From UBA3071 sp965369635 (lineage in GTDB: Bacteria > Chloroflexota > Anaerolineae > UBA3071): a stretch of 7,868 bases of DNA. Under the pieces are notes generated by a model. The model saw nothing but the letters and a program-made list of their open reading frames with translations, was not told where the DNA came from and did not search any database. Of this stretch, positions 1-5,177 are shown one piece after another. The stretch covers positions 1 to 7,868 of the forward strand of contig CBDURC010000146.1 of the NCBI GenBank assembly GCA_965369635.1, in the 5' to 3' direction. A program made the position numbers and the translations under genes. Within the stretch, counting starts at the first letter, position 1. Each line of letters starts with the position of its first letter.

Positions 1-45
1 CCTCGAGAAGCACTCGCTCTTATCGGCATCCAGGTGGAAAACTGA
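1..45 (+). CDS. 3' end of an unidentified upstream gene (partial)
   Basis: Reading frame 1 is open from the left edge and ends at TGA 43-45, giving the short tail PREALALIGIQVEN. The other forward frames are less convincing as coding. Fourteen codons are too few to assign a family. In view of the neighbours, an hdrA flavoprotein or a lipoyl-assembly gene would be natural candidates, but that is only inference. A promoter begins 18 bases after the stop, so this gene need not be co-transcribed with what follows. Confidence 0.45.
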   Translation, partial: PREALALIGIQVEN

Positions 46-62
46 ATAGCCCTAGCACCATG

Positions 63-91
63 TTGACAAGAGAGGTGAATCGTGGTATATT
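63..91 (+). promoter_or_regulatory. sigma70-type promoter for the lipoyl carrier gene
   Basis: A perfect -35 hexamer TTGACA (63-68) is followed, after exactly 17 bases, by TATATT (86-91), five of six matches to the -10 consensus. Initiation would fall near base 98, leaving a leader of about 69 bases before the ATG at 167. An overlapping TATTAT (88-93) is a poorer-spaced alternative. The region is more A+T rich than its surroundings. It is the best promoter-like sequence I found in the window. Confidence 0.65.
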
Positions 92-166
92 ATGGTCGTG
101 GTTGACTGCTCGTGAGGATTGCCTCCGGGACGTCTGATCATCACACATCACAGTAGGAGGCTGAAG

Positions 167-601
167 ATGAAGATCGATCGTTTCGAATTCCCCGATGACC
201 TGTACTACGACAAGGAGCATAGCTGGGCCCGGGCTGAAGGGACCACCGTTGTCCAGGGTATGAGTGACTTCGGTCAAGCGATCGCCCAGGAGATTGTCTA
301 TGCCGAAGCGCCCCGCGTGGGACGGAAAGTGGAACAGGGCCAGACATTCATGTCCATGGAGTCTGGCAAGTGGGTTGGGCGCGTCAAGGCCATTGTCAGT
401 GGAACCATCCAGGAGGCCAACGAAGAACTGGAATGGGAACCCACTCTGCTCAACGAATCCCCCTACGAGGATGGCTGGTTGGTTAAGGTCGAGGTGTCCG
501 ATCCTGCCGAGATGGAGAATCTCATGAAAGCCGATTCTGCAGAGTTTGAGGTTTTCATCAAGGGGGAGATGGAGAAGTACGCAGACATGCTGGCCGATTA
601 G
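167..601 (+). CDS. gcvH: GcvH-family lipoyl carrier protein, probably LbpA-type
   Basis: A 144-residue protein of typical GcvH length, predicted to be a cytosolic lipoyl-domain carrier. Family landmarks appear in order: a YDKEHSWARAEG segment (residues 14-25), GMSDFGQAIAQEIVY (31-45), the lipoyl-lysine hairpin ESGKW with Lys68 as the expected attachment site, and the C-terminal NESPYEDGWLVKVEV block (96-110). In ordinary GcvH the lysine sits in ESVKA; here Gly precedes and Trp follows it, which is unusual. The ATG at 167 was chosen because a perfect AGGAGG (155-160) lies 6 bases upstream; an in-frame TTG at 119 has no such site. No glycine-cleavage partner (P, T or L protein) is nearby. Instead hdr genes and a lipoate ligase follow, as with the LbpA carriers of the sHdr sulfur-oxidation system. 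Family assignment is firm; the LbpA role is inferred from context. Confidence 0.88.
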   Translation: MKIDRFEFPDDLYYDKEHSWARAEGTTVVQGMSDFGQAIAQEIVYAEAPRVGRKVEQGQTFMSMESGKWVGRVKAIVSGTIQEANEELEWEPTLLNESPYEDGWLVKVEVSDPAEMENLMKADSAEFEVFIKGEMEKYADMLAD

Positions 602-654
602 GCCAAAGTGGCATGTCGTCACCAAGATTCCCCCGCTTGAACGCGCGCAGCACG

Positions 655-708
655 GTAAGCGTCCTGCGGAGCTGTGCCTCAAACCGGCCGGCTTCGACAG
701 ACGCTTAC
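655..708. repeat. 9-bp inverted repeat with long loop
   Basis: GTAAGCGTC (655-663) is perfectly complementary to GACGCTTAC (700-708), separated by 36 bases that contain the 8-base palindrome CCGGCCGG (684-691). It begins about 50 bases after the carrier gene stop. The long loop and the lack of an immediate T-run argue against a normal intrinsic terminator, although TTTCGTCTTT follows. It may be a weak terminator, a processing site or a decayed repeat. Confidence 0.5.
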
Positions 709-730
709 TTTCGTCTTTGGTAACTACTAC

Positions 731-867
731 TCACCGCGTGCTCGCAGCGGACCTCAGTCCGCTGCTTCAACGGCGACGACTAGCGCTGAGAACTGTGAGA
801 CACGCATTAGCCAGGGCCATGACAGGCCCCCGAGGTCGCTGGACTAAGGTCCAGCGGGAGCAGGTGA
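731..867. repeat. Nested palindrome (REPIN-like) upstream of hdrC1
   Basis: Two perfect hairpins sit inside outer complementary arms. Hairpin 1 is GCAGCGGAC / GTCCGCTGC (744-752, 757-765; loop CTCA). Hairpin 2 is CGCTGGAC / GTCCAGCG (837-844, 849-856; loop TAAG). The reverse complement of hairpin 2 matches hairpin 1 at 11 of 12 core bases, so the hairpins are inverted copies of each other. Outer arms TCACC (731-735) with GGTGA (863-867) and TGCTC (739-743) with GAGCA (858-862) pair around a 3-base bulge. A smaller stem GGGCC/GGCCC (814-818, 825-829) lies between the hairpins. It fills most of the 301-bp gene-free gap before hdrC1, in which I see no gene. It could be a dispersed REPIN-type element or a structured leader RNA. 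Confidence 0.6.
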
Positions 868-902
868 ACTGCCACCATCTTTGAAGGCATAGGAGGTAAG
901 GC

Positions 903-1481
903 TTGACCCCAGAATGGCTTGACCTGACTGCCATGAAGCGCGTCCCCGAATTCCCCGACGAACTCGCTCCTGCCAGAAAGAAACTACGCACTTGCATTCA
1001 GTGTGGCACGTGTACTGCCTCCTGCCCTGCGGCTGAGGCCATGGACATCACGCCACGTAAAATGTGGCGGATGATCCAACTGGGATTGAAGGATGAAGTG
1101 CTGCACAGCAAGACAATGTGGCTGTGCAGTGTTTGCTACTCATGCTCCGTGCGCTGTCCCCGCGGAATCCCCCTCACCGATACTATCGCTCACCTGAAGC
1201 AATTGGCCATCCAAGAGGGCATCAAGGAATATCCCGAAAGCACTTGCTTCTACAAGGCCTTCGGCGAGGTGATGCGGCGCTACGGCCGCATGCGTGAGAT
1301 GGAGTTCATGGCACGGTATTTCCTGAGCACCGACATCTCCGCTGCCTTGGACTACGTGCCGATGGGGCTGGCTATGCTGAGCAGGGGAAAGATCAGGATT
1401 GAGCTTCCGCGACTGATCGGCAAGGGTAAACTGGACAAGTTATTCAACAGGGTCGCGGAGCTGGAGGGGAAGCAGTCATGA
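903..1481 (+). CDS. hdrC: HdrC-like iron-sulfur protein 1
   Basis: A 192-residue protein matching the size of HdrC, the electron-transfer subunit that links a flavin subunit (HdrA) to the catalytic HdrB. Two ferredoxin-type motifs are complete: Cys31-x2-Cys34-x2-Cys37-x3-Cys41-Pro and Cys75-x2-Cys78-x2-Cys81-x3-Cys85-Pro, predicted to bind two [4Fe-4S] clusters. The remaining half (about 90-192) is expected to be helical and contact HdrB. The TTG at 903 is preferred over ATG 933 because AGGAGGT (891-897) is ideally spaced for the TTG, while the ATG lies 35 bases beyond it. The stop overlaps the hdrB1 start (ATGA), so the two are probably translationally coupled into a complex. No HdrA is in view. 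Family assignment is firm; the physiological substrate is not known. Confidence 0.92.
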   Translation: MTPEWLDLTAMKRVPEFPDELAPARKKLRTCIQCGTCTASCPAAEAMDITPRKMWRMIQLGLKDEVLHSKTMWLCSVCYSCSVRCPRGIPLTDTIAHLKQLAIQEGIKEYPESTCFYKAFGEVMRRYGRMREMEFMARYFLSTDISAALDYVPMGLAMLSRGKIRIELPRLIGKGKLDKLFNRVAELEGKQS

Positions 1482-2359
1482 AGTACCTCTTCTATCCCGG
1501 CTGTTCCGCTGAGGGCACGGCCCTTGAATACAAGCGCTCCAGCGAGGCAGTGCTGACGGCGCTAGGCGTGGAGTTACAAGAGTTGGACGATTGGACTTGC
1601 TGCGGATCGAGCATCGCGCCGGTGATGAGTGATTTGCTGTCGGTGGTGCTGCCGGCTCGCAACCTGGCCATCGCCGAGCAGGCCGATCGCGATCTCGATT
1701 TGCTGGTGATCTGCAGCGCTTGCTTCACCAGTTTCTGTTCTGCCAATATGCGCATTGCCACAACACCTGGCTTGCTTGATACGGTCAACGAAGCGCTGGC
1801 AGTCGAAGGGCTGCACTACGATGGCAGGGTGCGTGTCCGTCACCTGCTCGACGTGCTGGCTAATGACATCGGTCCTGAGAACATCAAGGAGAAGGTAGTG
1901 CGGCCACTGAAGGGGCTGATGGTGGCGCCATACTATGGCTGCCAGACCGTGCGCCCTTATGGTGACTACGATGACAACGAGCACCCCGATTCCATGGTGG
2001 GCATCCTCGAAGCGTTGGGCGCCGATGTGTACCACCACAGCTATGAGGCCAAGTGCTGCGGCACGTCGCTGCTGACCACCAAGCCCGAGGTTGGGTTGGG
2101 GATGGCCGGCCGCATCCTGGCTGCCGCCAGCCCGGCCGACTGCATCGCTGCCGTCTGCCCGATGTGTCAGATGAATCTCGATACCTACCAGGACAAAGCC
2201 TCCCTCGTCATCGGCGAGGAGTTGCATATTCCCGTTTTCTTCCTGACACAGCTCATGGGCTTGGCGATGGGGATGTCGCAGAGACGGATGATGGTGCGCC
2301 GGAATATCACCTCCACCAAGCCTGCGCTGGCAAAGATGGAGAAGAATACAAGTAGATAG
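1478..2359 (+). CDS. hdrB: HdrB-like protein 1 with two CCG domains
   Basis: A 293-residue HdrB-family protein with both cysteine-rich CCG domains intact: Cys9, Cys41-Cys42, Cys79, Cys82 in the first and Cys155, Cys193-Cys194, Cys227, Cys230 in the second. In methanogen HdrB these ligate two non-cubane [4Fe-4S] clusters that cleave a heterodisulfide. Here, in a bacterium with a lipoyl carrier next door, the disulfide or persulfide on the lipoyl arm is the likelier target (inference). Its ATG overlaps the hdrC1 stop. The last residues (KNTSR) run into A-rich sequence with a repeated TACAAGTA (2348-2355 and 2361-2368), suggesting that the very C-terminus was reshaped by a short repeat; the cluster ligands are unaffected. 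A broken lipoate-ligase gene follows 26 bases later. Confidence 0.93.
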   Translation: MKYLFYPGCSAEGTALEYKRSSEAVLTALGVELQELDDWTCCGSSIAPVMSDLLSVVLPARNLAIAEQADRDLDLLVICSACFTSFCSANMRIATTPGLLDTVNEALAVEGLHYDGRVRVRHLLDVLANDIGPENIKEKVVRPLKGLMVAPYYGCQTVRPYGDYDDNEHPDSMVGILEALGADVYHHSYEAKCCGTSLLTTKPEVGLGMAGRILAAASPADCIAAVCPMCQMNLDTYQDKASLVIGEELHIPVFFLTQLMGLAMGMSQRRMMVRRNITSTKPALAKMEKNTSR

Positions 2360-2385
2360 GTACAAGTACACGAATAGACAAGGAA

Positions 2386-2711
2386 ATGGAAACCTGGCGA
2401 CTCCTGGATATCGGCCCGCCGCCGGTGGACGAGGACATGGCCTTGGACGAGGTCGTGCTGATAGCACGCACCCGGAACGCGGTGCCCAACACACTCGGCT
2501 TCCTGCAGTTCTCCCCTCGCTGTGCGTTCGTCGGCTACCACCAGGCGGTGGAACGGGAGATTCGCTTCTCCTACTGACGCGAACACTCCATCGAGACAAA
2601 TAGGCGGTTGACCGGCGGCGGTGCACTCTGGCCGGAACTGCCCTCCGTGAGAAGGTGCGCATACGGGTCATGGACGTTGTGGAACTGGTGGCGCGGGGTA
2701 TGGAGAGGTGA
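2386..2711 (+). pseudogene. Broken lipoate-protein ligase / octanoyltransferase gene
   Basis: ATG 2386, preceded by AAGGA, opens a 63-residue reading frame. It carries a biotin/lipoate ligase family start (WRLLDIGPPPVDEDMALDE, then FLQFSPRCAFVGYHQAVE) and hits TGA at 2575-2577. Reading through in the same frame gives REHSIETNRRLTGGGALW, the family's substrate-binding RRxTGGGA motif, so the ORF is the front of one gene interrupted by the stop. In the intact ligase at 2912 the aligned residue is Cys56 (EFCRQQG), so TGC to TGA is the simplest origin. After about base 2630 the homology fades, and a different frame (about 2643-2711) reads like a coding tail, LREKVRIRVMDVVELVARG, ending at TGA 2709-2711. 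Stop, frame change and shortening together indicate a pseudogene. The catalytic lysine region is missing. Confidence 0.75.
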
Positions 2712-2721
2712 TGGAGAGGTG
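2700..2721. repeat. 11-bp tandem duplication
   Basis: ATGGAGAGGTG occurs twice head to tail (2700-2710 and 2711-2721), overlapping the stop of the decayed ligase frame. It is a perfect short duplication of the kind left by replication slippage in unconstrained DNA. Confidence 0.8.
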
Positions 2722-2728
2722 AGGGAAC

Positions 2729-2780
2729 CAGTGAACGGGTATCGGGGAGCAGCTCCCTGGTCGCTGTTCGCCGTTCACTG
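2729..2780. repeat. 10-bp inverted repeat
   Basis: CAGTGAACGG (2729-2738) pairs perfectly with CCGTTCACTG (2771-2780). Outside these arms GGTGA (2718-2722) and TCACC (2782-2786) also pair. The interior holds a near-palindrome GGGAGCAGCTCCC (2745-2757). The element lies between two gene remnants and may be a small dispersed repeat that took part in the rearrangement. Confidence 0.55.
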
Positions 2781-2882
2781 ATCACCTACCTGGAGGTGAC
2801 CAAGCCAGCGTCTGTGGCTTTGCTGGTCTTCACCGCCGTGGGCACGATGATCGTGGCTGCTGAAGGCCATGGACTAGCCTAC
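2778..2882 (+). pseudogene. Remnant of a CtaB/UbiA-type prenyltransferase N-terminus
   Basis: One forward frame reads LITYLEVTKPASVALLVF and then TAVGTMIVAAEGHGLAY before leaving recognisable sequence and stopping at 2910-2912. The YLxLTKP followed by a hydrophobic helix is the characteristic opening of protoheme IX farnesyltransferase (heme O synthase, CtaB) and other UbiA-family enzymes. Only the first membrane helix is present, no plausible start codon or ribosome site precedes it, and the catalytic Asp-rich motifs are absent. It is therefore a fragment, probably brought here by a rearrangement. The match is judged by eye over about 35 residues, so it is a moderate call. It is out of place beside lipoyl/Hdr genes. 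Confidence 0.5.
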
Positions 2883-2911
2883 ATACCAAACCAAACGGGG
2901 AGGAACTCTTG

Positions 2912-3949
2912 ATGAAACTCTACCGCCTCGGCTCCGTATCCTGGCAAGATTCACAACTTCTGTACCATGCCCTGCCTCGCCTGGGCCGCGAGGGGGTGAT
3001 TCTCTGCTCCCCCGCGACCACCTACGTTTGCATCGGCTATTTTCAGGACGTGGGGCAGGAGGTGGACGTGGAATTCTGCCGCCAACAAGGTATCCCCGTC
3101 TTCCGGCGTGAGGTCGGTGGTGGTGCCGTCTACCTCGATGGCGAGCAACTCTTCTTCCAGTTGGTCATTCATCGTGATAACCCACTCGTCCCCGCCGGCA
3201 AGTTGGCTTTCTACCGCAAGTTCCTGCAGGCTCCTATCGAGTCCTACCGAGCTTTGGGCATCCCTGCCGAATACCGGCCCGTCAACGACATCGTCGCCAA
3301 TCAGCGCAAGGTCTCGGGTTGCGGCGCGGCGCAGATCGGCGATTACTACGTGCTGGTCGGCAATCTGATCGTGGACTTCAACTACGAAATGATGGCCCGC
3401 GTGCTCAGAGTGCCCGACGAGAAGTTCCGCGACAAGGTCTACAAGACGATCTACGAGAACCTCTCCACCATCAAGCGGGAGATCGAGCCCGTTCCGCCGA
3501 GAGAGGAGTTATGGTCGCTGATGGCCGAGAAGTTCGTGGAGATGCTGGGACCGATGGAAGTGCAGACAACGGTGGACGAGGAGTGGCGCGCCAAGGCGGA
3601 CGAACTGGCAACACAGTTCCTCACCGACGAGTGGCTCTATCAGAAAAGGCTGACAGGTGCTGGGCGCAAGGTCACCATCCGCGCGGGTGTGCAGGTCAAG
3701 CGGAAGATGCACAAAGCGCCCGGTGGCCTCATCCGCGCCACGACCGAGGTGCAGGACGGCGTTTTCGCCGCCGTTTCCCTATCAGGTGACTTCTTCTTCT
3801 ATCCGGAGGAGAAACTGGCTGCGCTGGAAGCGGCGCTGGTGGGAGTGCCTGAGACAGAAGCGGAGGCGGCCATCACTCGCTTCTACAAGGAGCACGGTAT
3901 CGAATCCCCCGGTGTCACCCCTGCTGATTTCGGTCGCGTCTTGGCCTGA
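2912..3949 (+). CDS. lplA: Two-domain lipoate-protein ligase (sLpl(AB)-like)
   Basis: A 345-residue cytosolic ligase predicted to activate lipoate or octanoate with ATP and attach it to the carrier lysine. The LplA-type catalytic half (about 1-240) shows YVCIGYFQ (38-45), the substrate-loop motif RREVGGGAV (65-73; a Val replaces the usual Thr), NDI (125-127) and Lys133 in RKVSGCGAAQ, the position of the catalytic lysine in E. coli LplA. The C-terminal part (about 252-345) has the accessory LplB-like pattern HKAPGGLIRATTEV then SGDFFFYPEE, so both activities are fused in one chain. ATG 2912 was chosen: GGGGAGGA (2897-2904) sits 7 bases upstream; TTG 2909 is possible. Placed among hdr genes and one carrier gene, it is probably dedicated to that carrier, as in sHdr clusters. 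It may have replaced the broken ligase just upstream. Confidence 0.88.
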   Translation: MKLYRLGSVSWQDSQLLYHALPRLGREGVILCSPATTYVCIGYFQDVGQEVDVEFCRQQGIPVFRREVGGGAVYLDGEQLFFQLVIHRDNPLVPAGKLAFYRKFLQAPIESYRALGIPAEYRPVNDIVANQRKVSGCGAAQIGDYYVLVGNLIVDFNYEMMARVLRVPDEKFRDKVYKTIYENLSTIKREIEPVPPREELWSLMAEKFVEMLGPMEVQTTVDEEWRAKADELATQFLTDEWLYQKRLTGAGRKVTIRAGVQVKRKMHKAPGGLIRATTEVQDGVFAAVSLSGDFFFYPEEKLAALEAALVGVPETEAEAAITRFYKEHGIESPGVTPADFGRVLA

Positions 3950-3972
3950 GCGCCGTCGCGCTAGACTCCATA

Positions 3973-4002
3973 GTTTGTCAATGTTTGTCAATGTTTGTCA
4001 AT
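3973..4002. repeat. Three perfect copies of a 10-bp tandem repeat
   Basis: GTTTGTCAAT is repeated exactly three times in 3973-4002, beginning 23 bases after the ligase stop. ACTCCA (3965-3970) and TGGAGT (4007-4012) flank it as a short inverted pair, and ATCGTCTG recurs at 4001-4008 and 4015-4022. A 10-bp period puts the copies on one face of the helix, so protein binding is conceivable, but slippage is enough to explain it. It opens the 370-bp gene-free gap before hdrB2; I see no gene in that gap. Confidence 0.85.
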
Positions 4003-4032
4003 CGTCTGGAGTGTATCGTCTGTGGCGATGCA

Positions 4033-4050
4033 CTTCGACAAGCTCAGGAC
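4033..4050. repeat. Dispersed-repeat motif CTTCGACAAGCTCAGGAC
   Basis: This 18-base string matches a short intergenic motif that I recognise from many unrelated bacterial genomes, usually as part of REP-like palindromes. Here it stands at the head of further hairpin sequence. Recognition is from memory, not from a search. Confidence 0.45.
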
Positions 4051-4054
4051 GCTG

Positions 4055-4152
4055 CGGCAAAGTTGGAGGCTTCCCACTCCCTTGCCGTAGTTTGCTGCCG
4101 GAAGACTACCGAACGGGACGCCACAGCTTGCTGTGGACTATATGGTCCTCAG
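4055..4152. repeat. Series of small palindromes between ligase and hdrB2
   Basis: CGGCAA (4055-4060) pairs with TTGCCG (4082-4087). CCACAG (4121-4126) pairs with CTGTGG (4131-4136) across the loop CTTG. Overlapping it, CTGTGGAC (4131-4138) pairs with GTCCTCAG (4145-4152) with one T/T mismatch. The last again has the GGAC/GTCC core seen in the larger palindromes of both spacers, pointing to degenerate copies of one repeat family. Confidence 0.45.
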
Positions 4153-4195
4153 TCGTTTATCCATCGCTCCTGACCATCAAAAGGCCCTGTAACTG

Positions 4196-4298
4196 GAGTC
4201 TCAGTAGTTCCAAGAAGCTCGCGGTGGACTGCCAAGTCCACCGCCTTTCTGCCGGGCTTGGCAGTCCGGCAGGAGCAAATCTGGATCTACTGAGTCTC
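4196..4298. repeat. 103-bp nested palindrome / three-way junction before hdrB2
   Basis: Outer arms 4196-4212 and 4282-4298 pair at 15 of 17 positions (two T/T mismatches). After a small internal loop, GCTC (4217-4220) pairs with GAGC (4273-4276). Inside are two 10-bp hairpins: 4221-4230 with 4235-4244 (perfect, loop GCCA) and 4249-4258 with 4263-4272 (one G-T pair, loop TGGC), joined by CTTT. The two loops are complementary, and hairpin 2 is an inverted near-copy of hairpin 1 (13 of 14 core bases), so the whole is symmetric about base 4247. It ends 21 bases before the hdrB2 start. The inverted-pair design is that of REPIN elements; as RNA it would fold as a tight three-way junction able to affect hdrB2 expression. 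Confidence 0.7.
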
Positions 4299-4319
4299 GC
4301 CCTCGGCGAGTAGCAATGC

Positions 4320-5177
4320 ATGACTAGAAATCTGCGATTTGCCTTCTATCCCGGCTGTCTGGTGCTGCAGCGCATGCCGCAATATGAGCTGGCCACCAAG
4401 CGGCTGCTGGCAGCGCTGGGCATTGGGCTCCAAGACATGCCTCAGGCCGCCTGCTGCGGCGCGCCCGTCGTGGAGTCCTTCTCCGGCGAATGGGTGTATC
4501 TGGCGGCCTACAACCTGGCCCTGGCCGAGTGTCTGGGCCTGGATGTTCTCACCGTGTGTGGAAGTTGCACAAACTCTCTCAAACGGGCGTGCCTGGCGTT
4601 GCGGGACCCTGGGGTGCGAGAAGATGTGAACAGGCGGCTTGCCGCGTTGGGACTGAGCGTCGAGGGACGGGCTGAGGTCAAACATCTGCTGCAGGTGCTG
4701 ATGGAGCATCGAGCCGCGCTGCAGGAGCGCATGACTGCCCCTTTGCGGCTGAAGGTGGCGCTGACCTATCCCTGTCAGGTATTCCGCCCAGGTGATGTCG
4801 CCGCTTTCGACGATCCGCTGCAGCCGCAGAGCATGCATGAGTTGGTCGCGCTGACGGGAGCGGAGATCGTGGAGACGGGCGTAGAACGCGAGTGCTGCGG
4901 TTCTACCCTCCACATGAGCGACCGGCAGCGGGCGCTTTCGGCCGGCCGGCGTAAACTGGAAGCTTCTCGGGGTGCAGACGTGCTCGTGGATAGTTGCGGC
5001 AACTGCCACTTGCTTCTGGAGCGGATGCAGCGGGCCATCTGGGCTGGAGAACCAGACAAGCGACTGCCGGTGCTCTTCATGCCGCAACTGCTGGGCCTAG
5101 CGCTGGGCCTTGCTCCCGATGAGTTGGGCGTGAACTCCAACGTTGTCGCGCTGCTGGGGCGAGACGCAGATGATTGA
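4320..5177 (+). CDS. hdrB: HdrB-like protein 2 with two CCG domains
   Basis: A 285-residue second HdrB-family protein. Both CCG domains are complete: Cys13, Cys45-Cys46, Cys80, Cys83 and Cys152, Cys192-Cys193, Cys226, Cys229, predicted to hold two non-cubane [4Fe-4S] clusters for disulfide or related sulfur chemistry. It shares the FYPGC opening and PQLLGLALG ending (FLTQLMGLAMG in HdrB1) but differs widely elsewhere, so it is a paralogue, not a recent duplicate. The ATG at 4320 has only a weak GGCGAG (4305-4310) upstream. A four-base-earlier ATG (4316) opens a frame that stops after three codons and could interfere with initiation. Its end overlaps hdrC2 by 8 bases. In sHdr systems two HdrB and two HdrC subunits join one complex; the same is inferred here. 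Confidence 0.92.
   Translation: MTRNLRFAFYPGCLVLQRMPQYELATKRLLAALGIGLQDMPQAACCGAPVVESFSGEWVYLAAYNLALAECLGLDVLTVCGSCTNSLKRACLALRDPGVREDVNRRLAALGLSVEGRAEVKHLLQVLMEHRAALQERMTAPLRLKVALTYPCQVFRPGDVAAFDDPLQPQSMHELVALTGAEIVETGVERECCGSTLHMSDRQRALSAGRRKLEASRGADVLVDSCGNCHLLLERMQRAIWAGEPDKRLPVLFMPQLLGLALGLAPDELGVNSNVVALLGRDADD

Noticed and set aside
119..166. Upstream TTG start for the lipoyl carrier
   Set aside because: It would add 16 residues without family similarity, and the AGGAGG at 155-160 is correctly placed for ATG 167.
2575..2635. Selenocysteine insertion at TGA 2575-2577
   Set aside because: The only nearby stem (CCGGC 2612-2616 with GCCGG 2631-2635) begins 35 bases after the TGA, too far for a usual bacterial SECIS, and the frame downstream loses homology, so a nonsense mutation is simpler.
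1574..2785. A 403-codon open frame on the minus strand
   Set aside because: It lies opposite hdrB1 and the pseudogene region, has Arg/His/Ser-rich low-information sequence, and no recognisable domain; hdrB1 on the plus strand is certain.
3973..4298. CRISPR array
   Set aside because: The only direct repeat is a 10-bp unit with no spacers, and the larger palindromes are inverted pairs, not regularly spaced direct repeats; no cas gene is present.
4196..4298. tRNA gene suggested by the branched fold
   Set aside because: The stems, two arms and junction do not match tRNA arm lengths, and there is no TTC-type T-loop or CCA-proximal acceptor pattern.
3657..4313. A 218-codon open frame on the plus strand crossing the ligase end and the spacer
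   Set aside because: It is out of frame with the ligase and continues into palindromic repeats; Ser/Arg-rich and without motifs.
4287..5087. A 266-codon open frame on the minus strand
   Set aside because: It is an antisense shadow of hdrB2, whose cysteine motifs are intact on the plus strand.
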